Shown in pieces: positions 26,629 to 34,778 of a stretch of 64,000 nt of DNA (positions within the stretch are counted from its first letter, which is position 1; each line of letters starts with the position of its first letter). The position numbers were made by a program, and so were the translations under genes. The notes under the pieces were generated by a model. It did not search any database. It was not told where the DNA came from and saw only the letters and a program-made list of their open reading frames with translations. The DNA is from Deltaproteobacteria bacterium (GTDB lineage Bacteria > Desulfobacterota > Desulfobulbia > Desulfobulbales > Desulfurivibrionaceae), in the NCBI GenBank assembly GCA_021802645.1, contig JAJZRO010000002.1, positions 128,257-192,256 on the forward strand. Direction: 5' to 3'.

Positions 26629-27585
26629 TTACGTCAGATAATCCGTTACGGTCTCGCGGATGGCGGCGGTCTCATTCGGGGCAAACCACCGGACGCCGGC
26701 CAGGTGGCGAAACCAGGTGAGCTGCCGCTTGGCGTAGCGCCGCGTGTCGCGGGCCAGCAGTTCCAGCGCCTCTGCCCAACCCCAGTTGCCGTGCAGATAT
26801 TCGATCATATGCCGGTAGCCGATGGATTGCAAGGACTTGAGTGACGGGGCATAGCCCATGGCCAGCACTCTCTCCACCTCCTCCCGCAACCCCGCTGCCA
26901 CCATCTGATCGACCCGGGCGTTGATCCGCTGATAGAGCTGCTCGCGGTCGCAAGCCAGACCAAGAAGAAGAACGTTATCAAGGAGCGGCGCCTGGTCCCG
27001 CTCGGCCAGGTGGCGCGACCAGGGGATGCCGGTGGCCGTCATGATTTCCAGGGCGCGGAGCAACCGCTGGCGGTCGCCGGGCGGGATGCGGCGGGCGGAG
27101 TCCGGGTCGAGCCGGGCCAGTTCCGCATGGAGCGCCCCCTCCCCTTCCCTTTCCAGCCGCTGCCGGAGTTCCTGGCGGATCTCCGGGGGAATCGGCGGCA
27201 TCCGAAACAACCCTTCGAGCAGTCCCTTCAGGTAAAGGCCGGTGCCGCCCACCAAAAGCGGCAGCCTGCCCCGGCGCCGGATACCGGCAATGGCCGCAGC
27301 CGCATCGGCGATGAAGCGGGCCACGTGGTATTCTTCGTCCGGGTCGACGAGGTCGATGAGGTGGTGCACCACCTGCTGCCGCTCGGCCTTGGTGGCCTTG
27401 GCCGTGCCGATGTCCAGGTAGCGGTAGACCTGCATGGAATCGACGCTGACGATCTCGGCATCGAGTTCGGCGGCCAGGGCCAGGGAAAGCCCGGTCTTGC
27501 CGATGGCGGTCGGGCCGATGAGGCAGATCGCCGGGAGGTGGTCGGTGGAAGGATGGGGCGAGTGCTCGCTCAGCTCGGGCGCCAC
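26629..27585 (-). CDS. miaA: tRNA dimethylallyltransferase, MiaA
   Basis: The enzyme transfers a dimethylallyl group to A37 of tRNAs that read UNN codons; MiaB then methylthiolates the product. The frame has the P-loop IGPTAIGKTGLSLALA, the DSMQVYR motif with the catalytic region, and the GGTGLYLKGL segment. No ATG lies near the expected N-terminus. A GTG at 27583-27585, seven bases after an AGGA site, gives a 318-aa protein and is my choice. The frame stays open farther upstream through the serC gene on the other strand; that extension is a compositional shadow. Confidence 0.9.
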   Translation of the reverse strand: MAPELSEHSPHPSTDHLPAICLIGPTAIGKTGLSLALAAELDAEIVSVDSMQVYRYLDIGTAKATKAERQQVVHHLIDLVDPDEEYHVARFIADAAAAIAGIRRRGRLPLLVGGTGLYLKGLLEGLFRMPPIPPEIRQELRQRLEREGEGALHAELARLDPDSARRIPPGDRQRLLRALEIMTATGIPWSRHLAERDQAPLLDNVLLLGLACDREQLYQRINARVDQMVAAGLREEVERVLAMGYAPSLKSLQSIGYRHMIEYLHGNWGWAEALELLARDTRRYAKRQLTWFRHLAGVRWFAPNETAAIRETVTDYLT

Positions 27586-27732
27586 GGGGGGTCCTGGAGA
27601 AAAACTGTTGTTGAAATGGGCGCGGTTCGGTAAAGTAGCGTTCTTTTGAACCGTTTCGTTCCCGTTATTCCCCGCTGGCGGCCAGGGAACGTGCCCACAG
27701 CATACCATATCCGCACGAAAGGAGAAGCAATT

Positions 27733-28815
27733 ATGCCGGACCGCATCTACAACTTCAGCCCCGGACCCGCCACCCTGCCCCAGGAGGTGCTGACCCAGGC
27801 CGCCAAGGACATCGTCAACTACAATAATAAGGGCATGGGCCTCATCGAGATGAGCCACCGCTCCAAGGATTTCATCGCCATCACCGACGAGACCGAGCAG
27901 CTCCTCCGCGACCTCGTCGGCATTCCGGCCAACTACAAGGTGCTCTTTCTCCAGGGCGGCGCCTCCACCCAGTTCGCCATGGTGCCGATGAACCTCATGA
28001 ATCCGGGCAAGACCGGAAGCTACCTCAACACCGGGGTCTGGGCCAAGAAGGCGATCAAGGAGGCCAAGCTCTTCGGCAACGTCCATGTTGCCTACACCAG
28101 CGAGCCTTCCAACTACAACCATGTGCCCAAGCAGGGCGACTACCAGGTGGACCCGGCGGCGGAGTATCTCTACTTCGTCTCCAACAACACCATCTACGGC
28201 ACCCAGTTCCATACCTACCCGCAGAGCGAGAAGATGTTGGTCTGCGACATGTCCTCCGACATCCTTTCCCATCCCTTCGACATCACGCCCTTTGGCCTCG
28301 TCTTTGCCGGCGCCCAGAAGAACATGGGACCCGCCGGGGTCACCGTGGTCATTGTCCGCGAGGACCTGCTCGACCGGGTGCCGGAGAACGTACCCACCAT
28401 GTTCCGCTACAAGACCCACGCGGACAACGGCTCCATGTTCAACACCCCGCCCTGCTTCGCCATCTACGTGGTGAACCTGGTGCTCAAGTGGTTGCAGAAA
28501 CTCGGCGGCCTTGCCGTGATGGAGAAGATGAACCAGGACAAGGCGGCGATCCTCTACCATGCCATTGACGCCACCTCCTTCTACAAGGGCCATGCCCAGC
28601 CGGATTCGCGTTCGCTGATGAACGTCACCTTCAACCTGCCCACCCCGGAACTGGAGGCCCAGTTCATCAAGGAGGCCACGGCCATCGGCCTCGACGGCCT
28701 CAAGGGCCACCGCTCGGTGGGCGGCGTCCGCGCCTCGATCTACAACGCCTTCCCCAAGGCAGGGGTGGAGAAGCTGGTGGCCTTCATGGCCGAGTTCGCC
28801 CAAAAGAACGGGTAA
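27733..28815 (+). CDS. serC: Phosphoserine aminotransferase
   Basis: This PLP enzyme transaminates 3-phosphohydroxypyruvate in serine synthesis (and related steps in pyridoxal phosphate synthesis). The 360-aa product starts with YNFSPGPATLP, the SerC hallmark, followed by GMGLIEMSHRSKDF; the PLP lysine is in the GAQKNMGPAG motif near residue 197. An AAAGGAGAAG site precedes the ATG. It is divergent from miaA, leaving about 147 bp for both promoters. Confidence 0.96.
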   Translation: MPDRIYNFSPGPATLPQEVLTQAAKDIVNYNNKGMGLIEMSHRSKDFIAITDETEQLLRDLVGIPANYKVLFLQGGASTQFAMVPMNLMNPGKTGSYLNTGVWAKKAIKEAKLFGNVHVAYTSEPSNYNHVPKQGDYQVDPAAEYLYFVSNNTIYGTQFHTYPQSEKMLVCDMSSDILSHPFDITPFGLVFAGAQKNMGPAGVTVVIVREDLLDRVPENVPTMFRYKTHADNGSMFNTPPCFAIYVVNLVLKWLQKLGGLAVMEKMNQDKAAILYHAIDATSFYKGHAQPDSRSLMNVTFNLPTPELEAQFIKEATAIGLDGLKGHRSVGGVRASIYNAFPKAGVEKLVAFMAEFAQKNG

Positions 28816-28838
28816 TCACAGACTCCAAAGTCTGCCGC

Positions 28839-28868
28839 AAAAGGGATTGGTGCGAGCCAATCCCTTTT
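28839..28868 (+). terminator. Strong hairpin after serC (probable terminator)
   Basis: A perfect 12-bp inverted repeat (AAAAGGGATTGG and CCAATCCCTTTT) with a 6-nt loop lies between serC and the radical SAM gene. The second arm ends in TTTT, followed by CGCGTTTT, so the U-tract is short; termination may be partial. Confidence 0.65.
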
Positions 28869-28893
28869 CGCGTTTTCGAGGCCGAGCAACGCG

Positions 28894-29766
28894 ATGCACT
28901 ACGAAGGCGAGCACATCATCCGGCCGCCCAGCGAGGCGGACAGCATCATCCTCCAGGTGACGGTGGGGTGCTCCCACAACCGCTGCACCTTCTGCGGCAC
29001 CTACAAGGCGGAGCGCTTCCGCCTCAAGGACGAGGCGACCATTGCCGCGGACCTCGCCTTTGCCAGCCGCTACTGCCGCCGTCAAAATCGGCTCTTTCTG
29101 GCGGACGGCGATGTGCTCATCCTGCCGCAGCACCGGCTGGTCGCCCTGCTCGCCGCCATCCGCGCGCAGTTGCCCTGGGTCAACCGGGTAAGCCTCTATG
29201 GCAACGCCAAGGCGATCCGCAGCAAGAGCGTGGCGGAGTTGCAGGCCTTGCAGGAACTGGGGCTCGACCGGGTCTACATGGGGCTGGAGAGCGGCCACGA
29301 TCCGACTCTGGTTGCCATCCACAAGGGTGCGGACAGCGCGCAGATGATCGCGGCCGGGCAACGGGTGCGCGAGGCCGGGTTGTTTCTCTCGGTCACCGCC
29401 CTCTTGGGCATCGCCGGCGAGGCGGAGTCGCTTGCCCATGCCGAGGCCACCGGCCAAGTACTCTCTGCCATGGCGCCCAACCAGATCGGCATATTGACCC
29501 TCATGCTGCTGCCCGGCACCCCGCTTTTCGCCGAGGCCGAAGCCGGCCGCTTTTGCCTGCCCGACCAGGCCGGGCTGCTGCGCGAACTCAAGGTGATGGT
29601 GGAAAACCTCCACCTTGACCGGGCGCTGCTCATGACCAACCATGCCTCCAATTACCTGCCGATCAATGCCCGCCTGCCCCGCGACAAGGCCGCGGTGCTC
29701 GCCACCATCGACCAGGCCCTGGCCGGCGAGCGCGCCCTCAAACCCGAACATCTGCGAGCCCTGTAG
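28894..29766 (+). CDS. Radical SAM protein of unknown substrate
   Basis: The 290-aa product has a radical SAM core. The cluster-binding cysteines read CSHNRCTFC, that is a Cx4Cx2C spacing rather than the common Cx3Cx2C, as in some Elp3/COG1032-type members. Later conserved segments include a GLESG motif (MGLESGHDPTL) and a C-terminal helix-rich part. There is no auxiliary cluster motif and no cobalamin-binding domain. It is followed 3 bp later by rlmN, also a radical SAM enzyme, so the two are co-transcribed. The substrate cannot be inferred. Confidence 0.85.
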   Translation: MHYEGEHIIRPPSEADSIILQVTVGCSHNRCTFCGTYKAERFRLKDEATIAADLAFASRYCRRQNRLFLADGDVLILPQHRLVALLAAIRAQLPWVNRVSLYGNAKAIRSKSVAELQALQELGLDRVYMGLESGHDPTLVAIHKGADSAQMIAAGQRVREAGLFLSVTALLGIAGEAESLAHAEATGQVLSAMAPNQIGILTLMLLPGTPLFAEAEAGRFCLPDQAGLLRELKVMVENLHLDRALLMTNHASNYLPINARLPRDKAAVLATIDQALAGERALKPEHLRAL

Positions 29767-29769
29767 CGC

Positions 29770-30819
29770 ATGAGCAAAGTGGATTTAAAAAATCTGACCC
29801 TGCCGGAACTGACCGAATTTGTGATTCACCAGGGGCTCAAGCCCTTCCGCGCCGGCCAGATCTTTGCCTGGCTCTACCGCCCCGGCATTCGTTCTTTCGA
29901 TCAGATGACCGACATTGCCAAGGAGGTGCGGCAGCAGTTGGCCGCGGTGGCGATGATCAGCCGGCTCGAAGTCGCCAAGGAGGAACGCTCTGCCGACGGC
30001 ACCGTCAAGTTCGGCCTGCGGCTTGACGATGGCGAGCTCATCGAAAGCGTGCTCATTCCGGAAGAGGAGCGCCACACCCTCTGCGTCTCCTCCCAGGTGG
30101 GCTGCGCCATGGGCTGCGGCTTCTGCCTCACCGGCACCATGGGGTTCAAACGGAATCTTACGCCCAGCGAGATCGTGGGGCAGGTCAATGCCGCCTCCGA
30201 CTGGCTCGCGGCACATGGCAAGCCAGCGCGGGTCAACAACCTCGTCTTCATGGGCATGGGCGAGCCGCTCTTGAACTTCGACAATCTGATCACCGCGCTG
30301 CGCATCCTCATGGAGCAGCGGGGCCACGACTTCTCCGGCCGCCGCATCACCATCTCCACCTGCGGCATCGTGCCGAAGATGCGGGCCCTGGGCGAGGCGG
30401 TGCCGGTCAACCTCGCCATCTCGCTCCACGCCGCGGACGACGCCATCCGCGACCAGCTCATGCCGGTCAACCGCACCTACCCGCTGGACCAGCTGCTGGA
30501 TGCCTGCCGGGAGTTCCCGCTGCCGCCCCGGCGGCGGATCATGATGGAGTATATCCTGATCAAGGATCTCAACGACAACCCGGCCCAGGCGAAAAAACTC
30601 ATCAAGCGGCTGCACGGCATCCGTTGCAAGGTCAACCTGCTGCCCTACAACGAGAACGAGGTCTTCCCCTTCGAGCGGCCGCCGGAGGAGCGGGTGCTCG
30701 CCTTCCAGAAGATGCTGCGCGACGCCGGCATCACCACCCTCATTCGCACCAGCCGCGGCAGCGACATCTCCGCGGCCTGCGGCCAATTGGCCGTGCAGGG
30801 GCTGGACGACGAGGAGTAA
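29770..30819 (+). CDS. rlmN: Dual-specificity RNA methyltransferase RlmN
   Basis: This radical SAM enzyme methylates C2 of A2503 in 23S rRNA and A37 of some tRNAs. The 349-aa product shows the N-terminal accessory domain ([14 protein letters not shown]), the radical SAM motif CAMGCGFC near residue 115, the GMGEPLLN motif, and the C-terminal region with the methyl-carrying Cys ([20 protein letters not shown]). It is the second gene after the radical SAM gene at 28894 and is followed by the Fe-S/LuxR gene 22 bp later. Confidence 0.96.
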   Translation: MSKVDLKNLTLPELTEFVIHQGLKPFRAGQIFAWLYRPGIRSFDQMTDIAKEVRQQLAAVAMISRLEVAKEERSADGTVKFGLRLDDGELIESVLIPEEERHTLCVSSQVGCAMGCGFCLTGTMGFKRNLTPSEIVGQVNAASDWLAAHGKPARVNNLVFMGMGEPLLNFDNLITALRILMEQRGHDFSGRRITISTCGIVPKMRALGEAVPVNLAISLHAADDAIRDQLMPVNRTYPLDQLLDACREFPLPPRRRIMMEYILIKDLNDNPAQAKKLIKRLHGIRCKVNLLPYNENEVFPFERPPEERVLAFQKMLRDAGITTLIRTSRGSDISAACGQLAVQGLDDEE

Positions 30820-30841
30820 CCAAAGGCAAGGAGGAAAAAGC

Positions 30842-31645
30842 ATGCTGGTGCAGGACGCCAAAAACCTGGTGATCGAACGCGGAGGGGTACTGAACTGCCT
30901 CGGCCCCAAACTGGGCGCCCGCTTCGACTACGATGCCGACCTGCGTCCCCTCTTCCCGCTCATCAAGGGCAACCTGGCCAACGCCCAGCTGTACGACCGG
31001 CCGGAGCGGGTGCAATTTCTGCTCGACGGCATCCTCTGCACCATCTACGCCCAGGAGGTGGTGGCGGCCCCCTTTTTAGAGCGCGATCAGGTGCTGCGCT
31101 TCATCCACCGCCTCACCGCCACCCTCAACGATCTTTATACCCGCCGGCATTCCTTGGGGCGCAATCACCGTAAGACGACCATGCTGCCGGTGTACGATAT
31201 CTACCGGCTGCTGCCGGGCACCAACTGCACGGCCTGCGGTCAGCCGAGCTGTCTGGCCTTTGCCGCGGCCTTGAGCAGGGGCAGGAGCTATCCGGATCGC
31301 TGCCCCGGTTTCCGCCAGCCCATTGCCCATCACGCCGTCTACCCGGTCTATGACCAAAACGGCAACCTCGTTTCGACCCTGGAGATGGAACTGGCCGCTG
31401 ACGCGGATGAACTGAACCGTCAGGCCCAGCCGACCAGAGAGCACCCGGCGGTCGCCCTGCTCACCGCGCGGGAAGAAGAGGTGTTGCGGCTGTTGGCGAA
31501 AGGCGCCTCCAACCCGGAGATTGCCGTGGCGCTAGCCATCAGCCCCCATACCGTGAAGACTCACGTAGGCCATCTCTTTGACAAGCTCGGCGTCAACGAC
31601 CGCACCCAGGCGGCGGTCTGGGCGCACACGCACCATTATCTCTGA
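30842..31645 (+). CDS. Transcription regulator with AcsC-type 4Fe-4S domain and LuxR-type HTH
   Basis: The 267-aa product has three parts: an N-terminal alpha-beta region (1-115) resembling DUF3786-type proteins, a 4Fe-4S domain with C129, C132, C137 and C154, and a C-terminal LuxR-type helix-turn-helix (about 205-265; [20 protein letters not shown] and the [19 protein letters not shown] stretch). The Cys spacing is identical to that of AcsC encoded at 48315-49670 (C17, C20, C25, C42) and of the DUF3786 protein just downstream. An oxygen- or redox-responsive regulator, perhaps of one-carbon metabolism, is the natural inference; targets are not visible. It has a strong AAGGAGG ribosome binding site. 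Confidence 0.85.
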   Translation: MLVQDAKNLVIERGGVLNCLGPKLGARFDYDADLRPLFPLIKGNLANAQLYDRPERVQFLLDGILCTIYAQEVVAAPFLERDQVLRFIHRLTATLNDLYTRRHSLGRNHRKTTMLPVYDIYRLLPGTNCTACGQPSCLAFAAALSRGRSYPDRCPGFRQPIAHHAVYPVYDQNGNLVSTLEMELAADADELNRQAQPTREHPAVALLTAREEEVLRLLAKGASNPEIAVALAISPHTVKTHVGHLFDKLGVNDRTQAAVWAHTHHYL

Positions 31646-31661
31646 CGACCCTCCCTAAAAA

Positions 31662-31691
31662 AAATCGCCGCCTCCCCCATTCGGGCGATTT
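31662..31691. terminator. Hairpin between the Fe-S/LuxR gene and the DUF3786 gene
   Basis: An 8-bp stem AAATCGCC / GGCGATTT with a 14-nt loop lies 17 bp after the stop codon. The A-run before it and the short T-run after it suggest a terminator that works weakly in the plus direction. It suggests the DUF3786 gene has its own promoter in 31692-31768. Confidence 0.6.
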
Positions 31692-31768
31692 CTTATCCGG
31701 TGGCGTATGGTTTTCTCCCTCCAGATGCCCTGATTCCCTGAGCGAACAACACACCGGAAGGAGCAGCG

Positions 31769-32587
31769 ATGGCCAACGCGAAAACCCCGCTTGAGATTTA
31801 CGCCCTGCTACAAAAAACGAACTGCGGCCAGTGTCAGGAGCCATCCTGCATGGCCTTTGCCGTGGCCGTGATTCAGGGGCGGAAAAAGGCCGGAGAATGC
31901 CTCTTTCTCGATGCGGCCCAGGCAGCGCAGATCAGCGGGGGGATCGAACAACGCAAACCAGCGGCCAGCGATCAGCAGGAGGTTATCGACCAACTGCGGC
32001 ACCAACTGGCAACCATTGATTTTGCCGCGGCCGCTCCCCGGCTGGGCGCTGCCCTCATGGAGGGCAAGCTGGCAATCCCCTGCCTGGGCAAAGATTTTCT
32101 GGTCGATCCGCAAGGTCGGTTGTTGTCGCAGTGCCATGTGAATCACTGGGTGCTCGCCCCGCTGCTGCACTACATCGTCTCTTGCCAAGGCAGGGAAGCC
32201 GAGGGCCACTGGGTTGCCTTTGCCGAATTGCAGGGCACCCTCGACTGGCAGCGCTTCTTTGCCCACCGTTGCGAGGAGGCGCTCCGGCAGCTCGTTGACG
32301 CCCATGCCGAACTGGTCATCGAGATCCTGATGCTGCTGGGCGCGAAAACGGCAACCGGCTCCGTTGCTGCCGATCATGCCGTGGTGCTTTATCCGTTACC
32401 CCGGGTTCCCTTGCTGGTCTGCTACTGGCGGCCGGAGGAGCACTTCGAATCCAGGTTGCAGCTCCTCTTCGACCGCTCGGCAACGGCCAACGCCGCCCCA
32501 GAGGGCTTGTATCTGCTTACCAGGGGAATTATCGAGATGATCCGGCAGCTCATTGTGCGCCATAGCCGGGACGGCAAACTCTTCTGA
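31769..32587 (+). CDS. AcsC-type 4Fe-4S domain plus DUF3786 protein
   Basis: The 272-aa product begins with a 4Fe-4S domain (C19, C22, C27, C44; NCGQCQEPSCMAFA) with the same cysteine spacing as the corrinoid protein AcsC. Residues of about 90-270 match the DUF3786 family, which often occurs with this Fe-S domain in anaerobes and is uncharacterised. No membrane segment or signal is seen, so it is probably cytoplasmic. It has a GGAAGGAG ribosome binding site. Its position after the Fe-S/LuxR regulator suggests a shared role, possibly corrinoid or one-carbon related, but that is inference. Confidence 0.83.
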   Translation: MANAKTPLEIYALLQKTNCGQCQEPSCMAFAVAVIQGRKKAGECLFLDAAQAAQISGGIEQRKPAASDQQEVIDQLRHQLATIDFAAAAPRLGAALMEGKLAIPCLGKDFLVDPQGRLLSQCHVNHWVLAPLLHYIVSCQGREAEGHWVAFAELQGTLDWQRFFAHRCEEALRQLVDAHAELVIEILMLLGAKTATGSVAADHAVVLYPLPRVPLLVCYWRPEEHFESRLQLLFDRSATANAAPEGLYLLTRGIIEMIRQLIVRHSRDGKLF

Positions 32588-32648
32588 CCGGCGCGGGGTT
32601 TTCGTTGGCCGTGCAACGGCTCAAGGATTCGGGTATAGTGCTGGCATT

Positions 32649-33443
32649 ATGATTGCCAAACCCGCTCCGGTAGCCAGCCCGGCTGCCCCCACGCCCACCA
32701 CCATCCTGCTGGCGGACAATTCCGCCAAGGCGCGGACCCTGCTGGCCAATCTGCTGACCAATCGCCTGGGCTGCGAGGCGGTGCTGGAGGCGGCCAACGG
32801 CGTTGAGGCCTGGCAGATCATCGAGCACCGCAAGGTGGACGCCATCATCACCAACCGCCGCCTGCCCAAGATGAGCGGCCTGGAGCTGCTGGTGAAGCTG
32901 CGGGAGTCCGAGGCCTTTGCCAAGCTGCCGGTGCTGATGATCATGAACAGCAGCGACGACGAGGCGGTCCTGAAGGCGGTGCACCTCGGCATCTCCGACT
33001 TCCTGGTCAAGCCCTTCACGCCCCACGACTTCGTGGTCAAATACCGCCGCCTGCTCCTGAACGAGGAGCGGCGCGGCCTGCCCCGCCAGCAGGTCACCGC
33101 GGTGCGCAGCAAGATCACGCTCGTGGACAAGGCCATCGGCGCGCTCGCCGGCACGGCAATCAACCTGAGCATGAGCGGCCTCTTGGCCAAGATGCAGTTC
33201 AGCCGCAATCTCGCGGTCTACGACAAGGTGGACCTGCGCATCCAGTTCTTCATCGGCGAGGCGGAGGATCTCTCCAAGACCATCCAGGCCCAGGTGGTGC
33301 GGGTAGAGTGGAACCTGAAACTCCAAGAACGCAACACCGCCTACTACGCCTTTGCCTTCAACGTGGAGCGGCCGGACCAGAAGAAGTTCCTGGAAAAGGT
33401 GATCCACCACCTCAAGGCCACCCTGCCGCCGGTGATCAAGTAG
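32649..33443 (+). CDS. Atypical response-regulator receiver fused to PilZ
   Basis: The 264-aa product has an N-terminal CheY-like receiver (about 17-140) and a C-terminal PilZ domain (about 145-255) with RGLPR (RxxxR) and NLSMSG (NxSxxG). In the receiver, D23 of the acidic pair and K121 (VKPF) are present, but the phospho-acceptor aligns with Asn69 (IITNRRLP), so normal Asp phosphorylation is not expected. It could sense something else or work through c-di-GMP binding alone. The ATG at 32649 is used, because upstream in-frame sequence overlaps the preceding gene. No histidine kinase gene is adjacent. Confidence 0.87.
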   Translation: MIAKPAPVASPAAPTPTTILLADNSAKARTLLANLLTNRLGCEAVLEAANGVEAWQIIEHRKVDAIITNRRLPKMSGLELLVKLRESEAFAKLPVLMIMNSSDDEAVLKAVHLGISDFLVKPFTPHDFVVKYRRLLLNEERRGLPRQQVTAVRSKITLVDKAIGALAGTAINLSMSGLLAKMQFSRNLAVYDKVDLRIQFFIGEAEDLSKTIQAQVVRVEWNLKLQERNTAYYAFAFNVERPDQKKFLEKVIHHLKATLPPVIK

Positions 33444-33483
33444 TTCGTTGGGTTGCGCGTGACGCGGAAAGGGTGAGGGCTGG

Positions 33484-33822
33484 TCAGCCCGCCACGAGTT
33501 CGTTCAGCCCCTCGACCACCAGCGCCAGTTCCCTGGCAGAGACCTTGCCGATCTTCTCGCCCAGCCGCTTGACGGACAGGGTTCTAATCTGGCTGATTTT
33601 AACCCAGGATTTCTTGGGGAGCTTGGCGGAAGCGAGTTCCAGGGTGAGAGGGAAGCCGGCCTTTTGCGGCTGGCTGGTGATGGCCACGGCAATCACCGTG
33701 CCGGAGTGCTTGTTGAAGACGTCGCGGCTCAAAATAAGCACCGGCCGCAGGCCGGCCTGTTCATGGCCGACCGTGGGATTCAGGTTGGCCCAATAGATCT
33801 CGCCCCTCAATATTCCGGCCAT
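33484..33822 (-). CDS. MazF/PemK family mRNA interferase toxin
   Basis: The 112-aa product starts MAGILRGEIYWANLNPTVG and continues with the HEQAGLRPVLILSRD segment, the hallmark of MazF/PemK/ChpB endoribonucleases that cleave mRNA in type II toxin-antitoxin systems. The later VKISQIRTLS strand is also typical. The gene begins 16 bp inside the end of the ribbon-helix-helix antitoxin gene, the usual overlapped arrangement. The active-site Arg and Ser/Thr positions look intact, so an active toxin is likely. Confidence 0.92.
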   Translation of the reverse strand: MAGILRGEIYWANLNPTVGHEQAGLRPVLILSRDVFNKHSGTVIAVAITSQPQKAGFPLTLELASAKLPKKSWVKISQIRTLSVKRLGEKIGKVSARELALVVEGLNELVAG

Positions 33823-34049
33823 TCTCCCCCCTCCGCGGACAACCCTTCGTCGGCCAGGGCCTGTTCAAAATCCGGATCGAGCTTGGCGCACTCCACTTCC
33901 AGCCGGTTCACTTCGACCTTGTTGAGCTTTTCTTTCAATGCCTCCTGGATCGCCTTGCTGCGGTTGGGAAAGGTGTGCGATTTGACCAGCAGATCGAGCC
34001 GGCGCAGGACATCCTCTTCAAGGGTGATAGCAATTTTTGCCGTTGCCAT
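33807..34049 (-). CDS. Ribbon-helix-helix antitoxin
   Basis: The 80-aa product begins with a beta-strand and two helices of a CopG/MetJ-type ribbon-helix-helix DNA-binding fold (KIAITLEEDVLRRLDLLV, then the NRSKAIQEALKEKL helix). The acidic C-terminal tail would wrap and neutralise the MazF-like toxin encoded downstream. The domain predicts autoregulation at the palindrome that lies 13 bp upstream of its start codon. Confidence 0.9.
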   Translation of the reverse strand: MATAKIAITLEEDVLRRLDLLVKSHTFPNRSKAIQEALKEKLNKVEVNRLEVECAKLDPDFEQALADEGLSAEGGEWPEY

Positions 34050-34062
34050 AAGGCCACCTCCT

Positions 34063-34083
34063 GGTATGACAATACATCATACC
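34063..34083 (-). promoter_or_regulatory. Palindromic operator upstream of the toxin-antitoxin operon
   Basis: The perfect inverted repeat GGTATGA-N7-TCATACC lies just upstream of the antitoxin start and its ribosome binding site (AGGAGGTGGCC on the minus strand). This is the expected place and shape for a site bound by the ribbon-helix-helix antitoxin, alone or with toxin. Confidence 0.7.
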
Positions 34084-34191
34084 AAGGCTGTCGGCAAGAC
34101 GATATGAAAGGCGGCAACGGAGTTCCGCTCCCCTCCCCTGCCGGCGTCGCAGCCAGGGCCATCCCCGCGCCGGTGGCCGGTCTGAAGCCGT

Positions 34192-34659
34192 CTACTTGGC
34201 GTGATTCAGACGGATGACATAGGCGATGACGTCGGCGATCTGCTGCTGGCTGAGTAGCTTGGTGGCACCCCAGGCCGGCATCTTGATGGCCGGGTCGGGA
34301 CCCTCCGGCGTGGAACCGTTCTGGATGAAGAGGTCGATGTTGTAGGCAAAGACCTTGGCGTCCTTGCTCACCATGGTCTTGTCGATGGGATTGAGCGGCG
34401 GCACGGTGCCGTCCGACGAGCCGGGGTTGGGAATCCCGCCCTTGCCTTGGGCGCCGTGGCAGGGCAGGCAGTTGGTGGCAAAGATTTTGGCGCCGGCCTT
34501 GGCATGGCCGGCCATGGTGGCTGCCGCCCCAGGGTCGCCCTGGTTCGACGGCCGCGCTATTTCCTCGGCCCGAGCTGATCCGACTTGGGCAACGCAGACA
34601 ACCAGGGCCGCCACGGTCAGCAAACCCCACAAGGAGTAGGTCCTTTTTTTGTTTTCCAT
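34192..34659 (-). CDS. Periplasmic monoheme c-type cytochrome
   Basis: The 155-aa product has a signal peptide (about residues 1-27, ending SARAEE) and one class I cytochrome c domain with the heme-binding motif CLPCH near residue 60 and a distal Met (IKMPAWG) near 130. It should be a soluble periplasmic electron carrier. The ATG at 34657-34659 with an AAGGGG site is preferred over upstream in-frame starts that run into the cassette array. It lies directly beyond the last attC site, so the array inserted just upstream of this gene; the cytochrome itself has neighbour-like GC content and is not cassette DNA. Confidence 0.88.
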   Translation of the reverse strand: MENKKRTYSLWGLLTVAALVVCVAQVGSARAEEIARPSNQGDPGAAATMAGHAKAGAKIFATNCLPCHGAQGKGGIPNPGSSDGTVPPLNPIDKTMVSKDAKVFAYNIDLFIQNGSTPEGPDPAIKMPAWGATKLLSQQQIADVIAYVIRLNHAK

Positions 34660-34696
34660 ATCATCCCCTTTGTACTGCTTATTTGCAGACTGGCAA

Positions 34697-34763
34697 TCAG
34701 AACGTTTGAATTCACCGGCCTGCGCGGCTCTTTGTGCAGGTCCGGTGGAATGATGGGTTGGGC
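34697..34763 (-). repeat. attC-like recombination site 1 (end of cassette array)
   Basis: On the minus strand the 67-nt site reads GCCCAAC ... GTTCTGA, with an inner inverted repeat (CCACCGGACCTG and CAGGCCGGTG) and the GGTGAATTCAAAC segment that attC sites often show before the recombination triplet. The start core GCCCAAC is complementary to the GTTGGGT that begins the same cassette at attC site 2, as expected for a mobile cassette. The last six bases belong to the chromosomal flank. Confidence 0.8.
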
Positions 34764-34778
34764 GGCGCTGCGACATCG

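Noticed and set aside
26629-28803. A 724-aa minus-strand reading frame covering miaA and the whole of serC
   Set aside because: Only the downstream part has homology (MiaA). The upstream part is antisense to serC and is low-complexity shadow sequence caused by high GC.
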